Assembly: GCF_004005375.1 (NCBI RefSeq)
Contig: NZ_RZUF01000014.1
Span: forward strand, 1 to 64,000
Direction: 5' to 3'
DNA length: 64,000 bases
Source: Rheinheimera sediminis
Lineage (GTDB): Bacteria > Pseudomonadota > Gammaproteobacteria > Enterobacterales > Alteromonadaceae
The notes under the pieces are model-generated. The model did no database searches and had not been told where the DNA came from. It worked only from the letters and a program-made list of their open reading frames with translations. Below are positions 34,559-43,523 of this stretch, piece after piece. A program made the translations under genes and the position numbers. Position 1 is the stretch's first letter. Each line of letters starts with the position of its first letter.

Positions 34559-35464
34559 ATGTTGTATTTACATCACTTCGGTTTACAGCAAGCTCCTTTT
34601 GGTTTGACACCAAACACGGCGTTTTATGTCGATTTGCCTCAACATCATGAAGCCCTGGAGGTGCTCAATACTGCCTTGAATGTTGGTGAAGGTTTCATCA
34701 AAGTAACGGGAGAGGTGGGCACAGGGAAAACGATGTTGTGCCGTAAGCTGATAAACGAAGCTGCAGCTGACTGGGTGATAGCTTATATTCCAGACCCTTC
34801 TTTATCTCCTGTGGAGTTACGCTGGGCTTTCGCCACCGAATTAGGCTTACAACAAGCGGGCACTATAGACAATCAGCAGTTAGTGCAGTTGTTACAGCAT
34901 AGATTGGTTGCGCTTGCTGCAGAAGGCAAAAGGGTTGTGCTGATTATTGATGAAGCGCAGGCTTTGCCTGATGACACTTTGGAAGCTTTGCGTTTGCTGA
35001 CCAATTTCGAAACTGAGCAACGAAAGTTATTGCAGGTGGTGCTGTTTGGTCAGCCTGAGTTGGATAAACGTTTAGGCAGTTATAAATTTCGTCAGCTGCG
35101 TCAGCGCGTCAGTTTTTCCTATTTTTTGCGTGGTATGTCTTTTTACGAAGTGCAGGCTTATGTCCAGGCCCGCGTCGATATAGCTGGAGTGCGCCAACCC
35201 TTATTTTCACCGGGTGCATTAAAGGCCATCTGGAAATACAGCAGAGGTATACCCAGGTTGGTAAATGTATTAAGTCACAAGGGCCTGATGCTGGCTTTTG
35301 GCGAAAATAAGCTGCAGGTTGATACCAGACATCTGAGTTATGCAGCTAAAGATACTGAGGATGTCCTGACTTATGGTTCTGGTTTGAGTTTGTTGGGGGT
35401 GGGCCTTTTGGTCTCATTACTGATGGTTGTTGCCGCTGCCTGGTATTTCAGGGAGCTTTGGTGA
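34559..35464 (+). CDS. mshM: MSHA biogenesis ATPase MshM (ExeA-like)
   Basis: 301 residues from the ATG at 34559, two bases after the mshL stop; an in-frame ATG at 34538 inside mshL would add seven residues. It is an AAA ATPase of the ExeA/GspA type: LHHFGLQQAPFGLTPN start, Walker A GEVGTGKT near residues 51-58, Walker B VVLIIDEAQALP, and a C-terminal membrane segment (about 275-295). ExeA-like proteins help place or open the secretin across peptidoglycan. The end overlaps the mshN start by one base. Confidence 0.9.
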   Translation: MLYLHHFGLQQAPFGLTPNTAFYVDLPQHHEALEVLNTALNVGEGFIKVTGEVGTGKTMLCRKLINEAAADWVIAYIPDPSLSPVELRWAFATELGLQQAGTIDNQQLVQLLQHRLVALAAEGKRVVLIIDEAQALPDDTLEALRLLTNFETEQRKLLQVVLFGQPELDKRLGSYKFRQLRQRVSFSYFLRGMSFYEVQAYVQARVDIAGVRQPLFSPGALKAIWKYSRGIPRLVNVLSHKGLMLAFGENKLQVDTRHLSYAAKDTEDVLTYGSGLSLLGVGLLVSLLMVVAAAWYFRELW

Positions 35465-36699
35465 TGAGTGTGATCAATAAAATGCTGCGTGATTTAGACA
35501 AGCAGCAACAGCAACCCCAGACCAGAGGTTTTGTCAGTTTTAAGCCTCAACGTAAATCACAGTGGCTGGTCTGGGCTGCAGTGCCTTTGGCGTTGTTGGC
35601 TGGCTGGTGGGGCCAGGCCTGGTATTTGAAGCGTATTGCCATCACAACACCGCAGGAGGTGCTTGCTGCTGAAGTGCCGAAGGATCAGCCAAATACGCTG
35701 GCTGTATTGACTGAGCTGATGCCTGCAGTGCAAAACTTAGCCGCATCAACAGCGCCTGCAGCTGCGACAGAGCAAGCGGTCAGCTTGCAGGATATAGTCG
35801 CTAATCGCGTTTTGTCAGAAACGGCGGCTGAGTCGCCCGGCACTCCAGCGCCACAGGCTGCAGTTGCAGATCAATTGCAAGCTTTTGCCAGTCGTGCTGT
35901 TGCAGAACCACGGGTTGTGCCGGTGCAAATCCTCGAACCAGCAGTAGAGGACAGTTCTTCTGACTCTTCAGCTGAGCTGCTGCTTCATGCGGAAGTCCAA
36001 ATCAGTGAATTTGATCAGGCAGCGGAATTTGTACCAGAGCAGGACACTTTGCTGGAAACCCAGCGGGACCAGCAAGTAGTAGTAGAAAACAAACCCCGCT
36101 CTCTGGCTATTGAAAAAGTGCAGCTGAGCCCAGAACAGCAAAAAGACAGGCTGGTGCAACAAGCTAAAAAAGCCGAGTCTGTTGGCAATCTGCAGCAGGC
36201 GGTCAGTGGCTGGCAGCAAATCCGTCAATTGGAACCAGGATCCAGTCAGGCTTATTTAGAGTTATCCCGTCTTGCGCAAGTCCAGCGCAATGCAGCAGGA
36301 GCAGTACAGATCCTGGAGCAAGCCAGAGTAGCAGGCGTGCAAGATACTAAAGTATCTATGGCGTTAGCGGCTTTGGCGGTCAAGCAACAGCAGTGGAGCA
36401 AAGCATTGAGTTATTTAGAGGGCGAGCCTGAACTCTCTGAATTCATAGATTTTTATGCGCTAAAAGCCGCGGCTTTACAAAAAACACATCAGCATGCGCA
36501 ATCAGTGCAGGTATTTCAGCAACTGGCCAGGCAGCAACCAGACCAGGCGCGTTGGTGGTTAGGCATGGCGCTGAGTTTTGATGCGATGCAACAACAGCCA
36601 CAGGCTTTGTTAGCTTACCGTCAGGCAAGGGCAACAGGTGCTGGTTTATCATCAGCCAGCCTTGACTATGTAAACAAACGTATAGCGGCGCTAGAGTGA
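35464..36699 (+). CDS. mshN: MSHA biogenesis protein MshN (TPR)
   Basis: 411 residues from the ATG at 35464 in a TGATG overlap with mshM. The start MSVINKMLRDLDKQQ is the MshN signature. One membrane segment (about 35-50) is followed by an alanine/glutamate-rich disordered stretch (60-215). Tetratricopeptide repeats fill about 225-405 (QAKKAESVGNLQQAVSGWQ, AYLELSRLAQVQRNAAGAV, ALKAAALQKTHQHAQSV). Its partner is probably the secretin or platform proteins; this is inferred. Confidence 0.86.
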   Translation: MSVINKMLRDLDKQQQQPQTRGFVSFKPQRKSQWLVWAAVPLALLAGWWGQAWYLKRIAITTPQEVLAAEVPKDQPNTLAVLTELMPAVQNLAASTAPAAATEQAVSLQDIVANRVLSETAAESPGTPAPQAAVADQLQAFASRAVAEPRVVPVQILEPAVEDSSSDSSAELLLHAEVQISEFDQAAEFVPEQDTLLETQRDQQVVVENKPRSLAIEKVQLSPEQQKDRLVQQAKKAESVGNLQQAVSGWQQIRQLEPGSSQAYLELSRLAQVQRNAAGAVQILEQARVAGVQDTKVSMALAALAVKQQQWSKALSYLEGEPELSEFIDFYALKAAALQKTHQHAQSVQVFQQLARQQPDQARWWLGMALSFDAMQQQPQALLAYRQARATGAGLSSASLDYVNKRIAALE

Positions 36700-36703
36700 T
36701 TCT

Positions 36704-38473
36704 ATGTTAAAACCCAGACTAAAAATGCGGCTTGGTGACCTGTTGGTGCACGAAAACATCATCAGCGAACACCAACTGCAGCAAGCCTTAGCTCAGCAGC
36801 AAAAGACCGGCCGCAAGTTAGGCAGCAGTCTGATCGATATGCAGTTTTTAACTGAAGATCAGTTACTGCAGTTTTTGTCACAGCAGCTCAAAGTGGATTT
36901 GCTGGATATCAGCTCGCAGCAAATTGATCCCAAAGCTGTTGCTTTGTTGCCAGAAGTTCATGCCAGACGCTTTCGTGCCTTAGTACTGGAAGACAGGGGA
37001 GCCTCTGTTTTGCTGGGGATGAGCGATCCAGCTGATTTGTCCGTGCTGGACCAGATAGCGCCTATGCTGGCTCCAAAAGATATTTCTATTGCGATAGTGC
37101 GGGAAAGCCAATTAATCAGTGCCTTTGATCGCTTGTATCGCCGTACCAAACAAATTGAAAACTTTGCCACTCAATTAAAAGAAGAGTACGCCGAAACCGA
37201 TATTCTGGACTTTGGTGCGCTAAACGACCCGACAGATAACGACAACACCATAGTCAAATTACTGCAGTCTATTTTTGAAGATGCTGTGCAGGTGCGGGCT
37301 TCGGATATTCATATTGAACCTGACGAAAAACTGCTGCGTATTCGCCAGCGGGTAGACGGTGTGTTGCAGGAAAACGTATTAAAAGAAGTCAGTATAGTGC
37401 CCGCTTTGGTGTTGCGGCTAAAACTGATGGCGCAGCTGGATATTTCGGAAAAACGCTTACCGCAGGATGGTCGTTTTCAAATCAAAATTAAAGGCCGCAC
37501 CATCGACGTGCGTATGTCGACTATGCCAGTGCAGTATGGCGAGTCGGTGGTGATGCGTTTGCTGGACCAGTCGGCAGGTTTGCTGACGATGGAACAAACA
37601 GGCATGCCGGATGCGTTGCTGAAACGTTTGCGCCGCATTTTAAAAACACCCCATGGCATGATCCTGGTGACAGGCCCTACAGGCTCGGGTAAAACCACCA
37701 GCTTGTATGGCATGCTGAGTGAACTGAACAAAGAAGGTAATAAAATTATTACCGTTGAAGATCCGGTGGAATACCGTTTGCCCCGGATTAATCAGGTACA
37801 GGTGAACCACAAAATAGGCCTGACCTTCAGCAATGTATTAAGAACCAGCTTACGTCAGGATCCGGATATCATCATGGTGGGTGAGATGCGGGATCAGGAA
37901 ACCGCAGAAATTGGTTTGCGTGGTGCTTTAACAGGCCACTTAGTGTTATCCACCTTACACACTAACGATGCTATCAGCAGTACCTTACGTTTAATTGATA
38001 TGGGGGCAGCTGAGTATTTAGTCGCCAGTGCACTGCGCGCTATTCTGGCACAGCGCCTGGTTCGGCGTTTGTGTGCACATTGTAAAAAGCCCTACTCGCC
38101 GGACTCCTCCGAGATGAGTTGGTTGCAGCATAAACATATAGCAGCAAGCCAGCAGTTCTGGCGTGGTGAGGGCTGTCAAAACTGTAATTACACCGGCTAT
38201 TCCGGCCGTATTGGTGTTTTTGAATTACTGGTGATGAATCGTGAACTGGCTGATGCGCTGCGCCGTGGCGATGCAGAGGGTTTTGCTGCAGCTACGCGTC
38301 AGAACGAAGGCTTCCGGCCTTTGGGCGATATGGCGCTGGATTATGCGATGCTGGGCCTGACCAGTATAGAAGAAGTCATTAAAGTATCTGAGTACCTGGA
38401 ACTGGAAGAGCCGTTAAGTAGCCAACTAAGCACTGCTGACGCAGAAAACGCGACGCAACAGGGTGCTGACTAA
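36704..38473 (+). CDS. mshE: MSHA pilus extension ATPase MshE
   Basis: 589 residues, GspE/PilB family. The N-terminal MshEN domain (about 1-150, RLGDLLVHENIISEHQLQQAL..QQKTGRKLGSSLI) is the module that binds c-di-GMP in Vibrio and Pseudomonas relatives. The ATPase core has Walker A GPTGSGKTTS near 323-332, VEDPVEYRLP, QDPDIIMVGEMRDQETAEIGL and a tetracysteine zinc site (CAHC...CQNC, about 458-494). It powers pilin assembly at the inner membrane. The gene overlaps mshG by one base. Confidence 0.94.
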   Translation: MLKPRLKMRLGDLLVHENIISEHQLQQALAQQQKTGRKLGSSLIDMQFLTEDQLLQFLSQQLKVDLLDISSQQIDPKAVALLPEVHARRFRALVLEDRGASVLLGMSDPADLSVLDQIAPMLAPKDISIAIVRESQLISAFDRLYRRTKQIENFATQLKEEYAETDILDFGALNDPTDNDNTIVKLLQSIFEDAVQVRASDIHIEPDEKLLRIRQRVDGVLQENVLKEVSIVPALVLRLKLMAQLDISEKRLPQDGRFQIKIKGRTIDVRMSTMPVQYGESVVMRLLDQSAGLLTMEQTGMPDALLKRLRRILKTPHGMILVTGPTGSGKTTSLYGMLSELNKEGNKIITVEDPVEYRLPRINQVQVNHKIGLTFSNVLRTSLRQDPDIIMVGEMRDQETAEIGLRGALTGHLVLSTLHTNDAISSTLRLIDMGAAEYLVASALRAILAQRLVRRLCAHCKKPYSPDSSEMSWLQHKHIAASQQFWRGEGCQNCNYTGYSGRIGVFELLVMNRELADALRRGDAEGFAAATRQNEGFRPLGDMALDYAMLGLTSIEEVIKVSEYLELEEPLSSQLSTADAENATQQGAD

Positions 38474-39690
38474 TGGCCACGTTCAGCTATACAGCAAGAG
38501 ACAGGCAAGGCCAGGCTGTAAGCGGTAACGTCGAGGCTGGCAGCGAAGCTGCGGTAGCAGACATGCTGCTCAAGCGCAGCCAGATCCCGGTTAAAATTCA
38601 GCTTGTGCAAGAAAAGCAACAGAGCGTGGCTATTGTCTGGCCCTGGCAGTTGGTCAGTATGACGGAGCTGATTATTTTTTCGCGCCAGATGTACTCTCTG
38701 ATGAAAGCTGGTATTCCTATGATCAGAGCCATAGTGGGTTTGGCCGACAGTACCAGTTCTGCTGCTCTGAATACTGTATTGCGTGATTTAGCTGAGCAAT
38801 TGGAAAAAGGTCGCACTTTATCTGCTGCTATGGCACAGCATCCCAAAGTATTTAGTCGTTTGGTGGTGTCTATTGTTCATGTAGGGGAAAACACAGGTCG
38901 TTTGGACGAGTCCTTCTTGCAACTTTCTGGCTATTTTGAGCAGGAAATGGAAACTAAAAAGCAGGTAAAACAAGCAACCCGTTACCCGACCTTTGTACTT
39001 ATTGCGATCACAGTGGCGATGGTAATTATGAATATTCTGGTTATACCGCAGTTTGCCACTATGTTTGCCAAATTTAATACCGAATTACCATGGGCCACCA
39101 AAGTATTGCTTGCCAGTTCCAGTCTTTTTATTAACTATTGGCAGCACATGTTGGCGCTTTTGTTAGCTGGGCTCTGGGCCTTAAGGCTGTACTTAAAAAC
39201 AGACAAGGGCCGCTACCAATGGAGCTACTGGAAACTGAGAATGCCTCTGATGGGGACTATTTTAGTACGAGCAGGTTTGGGCCGTTTTAGTCGCTCATTT
39301 TCGATGATGCTCAGAGCTGGAGTACCTTTAACCTCAGCTTTAACCCTGGTGGCTGAAGCTGTTGACAACGATTATATGGCGGAAAAAATCCGTGAAATGC
39401 GCAAAAACATTGAAAGGGGTGAAAGTTTACTGCGCGTTGCAGTACAAAGTGAACTATTTACTCCTTTGGTGCTGCAAATGTTAGCCGTGGGCGAAGAAAC
39501 TGGCCAGGTTGACGAGATGTTGACAGAAGTTGCCTCTTTTTACGAAAGAGAAGTGGCCTATGATTTGAAGGGACTTACAGCAAAGATAGAACCTATTTTG
39601 ATTTCTGTTGTGTCAGCTATGGTACTTATTTTAGCTTTAGGTATTTTTACTCCGATGTGGGACATGCTCAACGCCTACAAAGGTGGTTAG
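38473..39690 (+). CDS. mshG: MSHA inner-membrane platform protein MshG
   Basis: 405 residues, GspF/PilC family. Two duplicated T2SSF domains are seen: SRQMYSLMKAGIPMIRAIVGL..RTLSAAMAQHPKVFS and SRSFSMMLRAGVPLTSALTLV..ESLLRVAVQSELF. Membrane segments lie near 175-195, 220-240 and 375-395. It couples the MshE ATPase to pilin addition. No mshF follows; the next gene is mshB after a 104-bp gap. Confidence 0.93.
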   Translation: MATFSYTARDRQGQAVSGNVEAGSEAAVADMLLKRSQIPVKIQLVQEKQQSVAIVWPWQLVSMTELIIFSRQMYSLMKAGIPMIRAIVGLADSTSSAALNTVLRDLAEQLEKGRTLSAAMAQHPKVFSRLVVSIVHVGENTGRLDESFLQLSGYFEQEMETKKQVKQATRYPTFVLIAITVAMVIMNILVIPQFATMFAKFNTELPWATKVLLASSSLFINYWQHMLALLLAGLWALRLYLKTDKGRYQWSYWKLRMPLMGTILVRAGLGRFSRSFSMMLRAGVPLTSALTLVAEAVDNDYMAEKIREMRKNIERGESLLRVAVQSELFTPLVLQMLAVGEETGQVDEMLTEVASFYEREVAYDLKGLTAKIEPILISVVSAMVLILALGIFTPMWDMLNAYKGG

Positions 39691-39794
39691 TAAATAGTCA
39701 TTGAAATGAAAGAAATGCAAGACAAGTTGATAATAGTGGGTAAAATAAACGCAATGCGCGTTAAACTAATAAATAAAGCGAGGGAGTTGACTTA

Positions 39795-40445
39795 ATGAGA
39801 AGACAAAGTGGTTTCACTATTATTGAAATTATCATTGTAGTGATAATTTTAGGTTTATTGGCGGCAACGGCCTTGCCGCGGTTTCTGAATGTAACAGAGC
39901 GAGCTGAAGATGCCTCTATCGACGGTATAGCAGGTGGTTTTGCCTCAGCCGTTGGTTTAGTCCGTGGCCAGTGGGAAGTGGAAGGCAGACCTTCAGGAAA
40001 TGGTTTTAACGGTATTGTCGATGCTACAAACCCGCTGGATACTACTAGTGTTGTGATTGACAATATACGTATTCTGGTTGATGGAACCAGTACAGCAGTG
40101 GGTATCAGTCAGGGCTACCCTACTGGGGCTGCTGACGACGATGCTGGCAGTGAAGTAGGTGATATCACTACCCTTCGTTGCCAGGAAATTTTAAATACGA
40201 TTTTGCAAAATGGACCTCTGTCAATAGTGGCTATTAGCGCTACAAACCCAACACTGCAGGCCATTCGTGATTCTGGCGCAACTTTATTTGTGCAGGAAGG
40301 TGCTACAAGTACTGCTAATGTTTGTTTTTATTATCAGGTTGCAGGCATTGCTGCGAGGCCAGCTCCGGGTGACGAAGCTGGCCTGAACGGTTTTAAATAT
40401 AATCCAGCTACAGGCAGCGTCGTTGTATTTAAGAATAAGAGTTAG
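39795..40445 (+). CDS. mshB: MSHA minor pilin MshB
   Basis: 216 residues. A short basic leader (MRRQSG) is followed by the type IV pilin N-terminal helix FTIIEIIIVVIILGLLAATA with glutamate at +5. It should be cut by the prepilin peptidase after G6. The ALPRFLNVTERAEDASIDGIAGGF segment is typical of MshA/MshB. Its place directly before mshA fits MshB, a minor or tip-associated pilin. The ribosome site GAGGGAG lies 9 bp upstream. Confidence 0.88.
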   Translation: MRRQSGFTIIEIIIVVIILGLLAATALPRFLNVTERAEDASIDGIAGGFASAVGLVRGQWEVEGRPSGNGFNGIVDATNPLDTTSVVIDNIRILVDGTSTAVGISQGYPTGAADDDAGSEVGDITTLRCQEILNTILQNGPLSIVAISATNPTLQAIRDSGATLFVQEGATSTANVCFYYQVAGIAARPAPGDEAGLNGFKYNPATGSVVVFKNKS

Positions 40446-40478
40446 TAAACAGATTTAATCTTTTAAAAGGGAATAGGT

Positions 40479-41051
40479 ATGAAAGTTATCAATAAAAATC
40501 AGCAAGGTTTCACCTTAGTTGAACTGATTATCGTGATCGTAATTTTGGGTATTTTGGCTGTAACAGCGGCACCACGTTTTTTAAATTTCCAGGGTGATGC
40601 TAAAGCATCAGTGCTGGAAGGTGTAGCTGGTAGTTTGAAATCAGGCTTAAAGATAGTGGAAGGCAAAGCTATTATTGCTGGTTTAAATACGGCAGCATTA
40701 AGTTGTTTTGACACTGCGACCAATTCCGTTATTGCAGCAACAGGCACCACGCCTGCATGTGATACGGCCACTGGCTCTACTCAGGTTGCTCTTAACTTTG
40801 GTTCTCCTGCCATGAGTGTTGACAGTGTAAGAGCTATCGCTGAATTCACTGGTGATATTGCCGTTGTTCTTGTCCCTGCTACGCCAGAGGACAACACTGT
40901 GACTCCACCTGTAGCTGCAGTGCCTGCTTCTATAGTGATTGCCAACAATGCGACAGATGCAGCAGCTACAGGTTGTCGTGTTGTCTATACTCCGGCAACT
41001 GCTACAACTACTCCAGCAACAGTCACAGTGGACGCTGGGACTTGTAACTAA
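40479..41051 (+). CDS. mshA: MSHA major pilin MshA
   Basis: 190 residues. The leader [10 protein letters not shown] ends at the prepilin peptidase site before [20 protein letters not shown], with E5. Then [34 protein letters not shown] follows. Three cysteines are visible: two probably form a disulfide (CFDTATNS...ACDTA) and the last lies near the C-terminus. A GGGAATAGGT ribosome site precedes the start. Major subunit of the mannose-sensitive haemagglutinin pilus, used for surface attachment in relatives. Confidence 0.9.
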   Translation: MKVINKNQQGFTLVELIIVIVILGILAVTAAPRFLNFQGDAKASVLEGVAGSLKSGLKIVEGKAIIAGLNTAALSCFDTATNSVIAATGTTPACDTATGSTQVALNFGSPAMSVDSVRAIAEFTGDIAVVLVPATPEDNTVTPPVAAVPASIVIANNATDAAATGCRVVYTPATATTTPATVTVDAGTCN

Positions 41052-41062
41052 GACTTCAAGCG

Positions 41063-41590
41063 ATGAAGTATCCAAAACAACATGGCTTTACGCTTGTTGA
41101 GCTGATAGTTGTGATGATACTGATTGCCATTCTTTCAGTGACTGCTTTGCCTAAGTTTTTGGGCAAAGCTGGCACTGAGGAAATTACAGTTCAGGATCAA
41201 TTAATTGCTGTGTTGCGTTTGATGCAAAATCGCGCCATGCAAAATACAGCGCCTGACGCCTGTCATCAGGTGCTTTTTACCTCTACCCAACTAGGTTCAG
41301 CTGCGATCAATCCTTGTAGCGATACTTCGGCTTTTAGCCCTCAGCAGCAAAATGACGCTGATCAACTGCTTCTTTCTGATAGCGACATTAGGTTAAGTTT
41401 ATTGAACGCCAGTAGTGATGGCAGCGAACTTAGCTCACCCTTGCGTTTTCGCTTTAATTCATTGGGTCAAGCCGTGACTGACACTGAGCCCGCAACGCGT
41501 TTTCACAGCGGCCTCAGAATTAGCATTAGCGGTGCTGTCAATGCTGCTGTTTGTATTGAATCTGAAGGCTATATTCACGCATGCAGTTAA
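41063..41590 (+). CDS. mshC: MSHA minor pilin MshC
   Basis: 175 residues. The prepilin start [34 protein letters not shown] has E5. The GspH-like remainder includes VLRLMQNRAMQN. It is the third prepilin of the cluster in the standard order B-A-C-D. It follows mshA by 11 bp and overlaps mshD by 10 bp. It probably belongs to the initiating minor-pilin complex. Confidence 0.86.
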   Translation: MKYPKQHGFTLVELIVVMILIAILSVTALPKFLGKAGTEEITVQDQLIAVLRLMQNRAMQNTAPDACHQVLFTSTQLGSAAINPCSDTSAFSPQQQNDADQLLLSDSDIRLSLLNASSDGSELSSPLRFRFNSLGQAVTDTEPATRFHSGLRISISGAVNAAVCIESEGYIHACS

Positions 41591-42210
41591 AGCCTTTTCC
41601 TGTGCCTAAAGGTTTTACCCTGGTCGAAATTATACTGGGTATAGTGGTGCTTGCTATCGCTTTGCTGGTGATCACTGCGAGTCTTGGGCCTTTGTATAAG
41701 CAAAGCGCTGATCCCTGGCACAGGGTGAGGGCGGCTGAGCTTGGCCATAGCTTTTTAAATGAAATTCTGGCTCGCTCTTTTGATGAATATTCAGACCGGG
41801 CTGGTGGCTATTACCGCTGCGATGCGGGTGCAGAGCTGGGCTCTGTGCCTTGTACAACCCCGGTGCTTTCTGCTGACTCATTGGTTTTTCCGCCAGACTG
41901 TAGTGGAAGCAGCTGTGAAGAGCGGCTGAGTTTTGATGACGTCGATGATTTTAACGGCTTTAGCTCAAACGGCGTGGCCATTGCAAATATTATCTCTGAG
42001 TCATTAGCCAGTAGTTACCTTAACTACGGGGTTGCAGTCCGGGTTGGCTATGACGGTGATAGAGACGGTATTATGAATAACCAAAACTGTACTTTGGCGC
42101 CTGATCCCTATCAGTTTTGCCTGGAGCGACAGTTAAAACTGATAGTGGTAAGTATTACAACGCCCTCTGGCGAAACCATAGATTTTTCCGCTTACAGAGG
42201 AAATTGGTGA
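41581..42210 (+). CDS. mshD: MSHA minor pilin MshD
   Basis: 209 residues. The prepilin start MQLKPFPVPKG-FTLVEIILGIVVLAIALLVITASL has E5. Residues 26-70 carry LGPLYKQSADPWHRVRAAELGHSFLNEIL, an MshD/PilV-like segment. A disulfide-rich part follows (YRCDAGAELGSVPCTTP, CSGSSCEE). It is GspI-like by position. Its stop overlaps the mshO ATG (TGATG). Confidence 0.86.
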   Translation: MQLKPFPVPKGFTLVEIILGIVVLAIALLVITASLGPLYKQSADPWHRVRAAELGHSFLNEILARSFDEYSDRAGGYYRCDAGAELGSVPCTTPVLSADSLVFPPDCSGSSCEERLSFDDVDDFNGFSSNGVAIANIISESLASSYLNYGVAVRVGYDGDRDGIMNNQNCTLAPDPYQFCLERQLKLIVVSITTPSGETIDFSAYRGNW

Positions 42211-43070
42211 TGCTAAGGGCTGCGCGGGGTTTTAGTTTAGTAGAACTGATTTTAGTGATTGTTCTGCTGGGTATAGTCTCTACGCTCAGCCTGAGCTATC
42301 TAAGTGGCGGCGCCGAAATGTACGCCCAATCTGCCGACCGCGAGCGTTTATTAAGTCAGAGCAGGTTTGTGATAGAGCGCTTAACCCGTGAGCTGCGTAA
42401 TGCGCTACCCAACAGTGTAAGGATTTCTACAGACGGACTTTGTGTTGAATTTATTCCGCTGAAGTTTGCCGGGCGCTATACAGAACTGCCTGGTGTTAAC
42501 GCCGCAACTGCTTTAGATATGACGTTTTTTAGCGGGCAAAGCAGCAGCCAGAGCGCGTTTTCCAGCTTGATTGCCGAAGGAGATTTCATCACCGTTTACC
42601 CCACACAGCCTGAACATTACTACAGTAAAGATCGTACCTTAGAGCTGAAAGGGGCGATAGCGGCTGACGAAAGCTCAGGGCAAAGAGTGACACTAGAGTT
42701 TAACTCTGTCACGGCCGCAGGTTTTCCTCAGGCTTCACCAAACCAGCGATTTTTTGTCTGGAGCTCTCCAGTCCGTTACTGTCTGCTGACTGAATCAAAT
42801 TCCCAGACCCCAAACTCTTATCATATATATAGATTCAGTCATTATGGCGTTCTTGCTCAGGAGCCTCAGACGACTGATTTGGAAAGAGAGTCGGGCTCTT
42901 TAATGGCTATAGATCTTGTCTTTATTCCTGGTCAGCCTCTTGAACCTTTTACCTATTCAGATGGAGTATTAAAACGCTCTTCTGTGGTGCATGTTGTTTT
43001 GAGTTTTAGCAGTAATTTTGCGGATGATCTGTTTTTTAATCAGGAGATCCATATCCCCAATGTGCCCTAA
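42210..43070 (+). CDS. mshO: MSHA minor pilin MshO
   Basis: 286 residues from the ATG at 42210 in the TGATG overlap. The start MLRAARG-FSLVELILVIVLLGIVSTLSL is a prepilin signal with E5; earlier in-frame starts would place 31 residues before it and are unlikely. The LSQSRFVIERLTRELRNALPNSVRIS segment is the GspJ/PilW-like hallmark. The 3' end overlaps mshP by 11 bp. Confidence 0.86.
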   Translation: MLRAARGFSLVELILVIVLLGIVSTLSLSYLSGGAEMYAQSADRERLLSQSRFVIERLTRELRNALPNSVRISTDGLCVEFIPLKFAGRYTELPGVNAATALDMTFFSGQSSSQSAFSSLIAEGDFITVYPTQPEHYYSKDRTLELKGAIAADESSGQRVTLEFNSVTAAGFPQASPNQRFFVWSSPVRYCLLTESNSQTPNSYHIYRFSHYGVLAQEPQTTDLERESGSLMAIDLVFIPGQPLEPFTYSDGVLKRSSVVHVVLSFSSNFADDLFFNQEIHIPNVP

Positions 43071-43512
43071 TAACCCCACTGGCTCTTTCAAAAGACAACA
43101 AGGCTCCATGCTGATGGTGGCACTGTTTATTATTGTGGTGATGGGGTTACTTGTGGCTGCGTTAAGCCGGTTAGTGATTAGTAGTTCAAGTATGGTTTCA
43201 ACCGAAGTGTTAGGAGCAAGAGCATTTTTTGCAGCTCAAAGTGGTTTAGAGTTAGGTTTGGCTGAGCTTTATCCGCTACAGAGAAAAACTTCGGCTTCGG
43301 ATAGCACTGCGATAGGCGAACCCATGGTGTGTGAAGTGAAAGACTATGTTTTTTCAGTAGCAGGTTTAGCGCAGTGCAAAGCTCAGGTTAGCTGTGTGGA
43401 AAGTGATGATACAAACACAGGGATCAGGCACTATTATCTGACCAGTATAGGTAGTTGCGGTGAAGGCAGCTATACCAGTTCACGAACCCTGGAGATGGAA
43501 GTGTGGCAGTAG
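43060..43512 (+). CDS. mshP: MSHA biogenesis protein MshP (PilX-like)
   Basis: 150 residues from the ATG at 43060. After a basic leader (MCPNNPTGSFKRQQG) comes SMLMVALFIIVVMGLLVAALSRLVISSSS, a GspK/PilX-type N-terminal helix without glutamate at +5. FFAAQSGLELGLAELYP follows, the usual PilX segment. It probably caps the minor-pilin tip complex. It lies between mshO and mshQ as in Vibrio. Confidence 0.82.
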   Translation: MCPNNPTGSFKRQQGSMLMVALFIIVVMGLLVAALSRLVISSSSMVSTEVLGARAFFAAQSGLELGLAELYPLQRKTSASDSTAIGEPMVCEVKDYVFSVAGLAQCKAQVSCVESDDTNTGIRHYYLTSIGSCGEGSYTSSRTLEMEVWQ

Positions 43513-43523
43513 TGGGTTACTAG

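Noticed and set aside
40698-41075. 125-codon frame antisense to mshA
   Set aside because: Shadow of a strong pilin gene.
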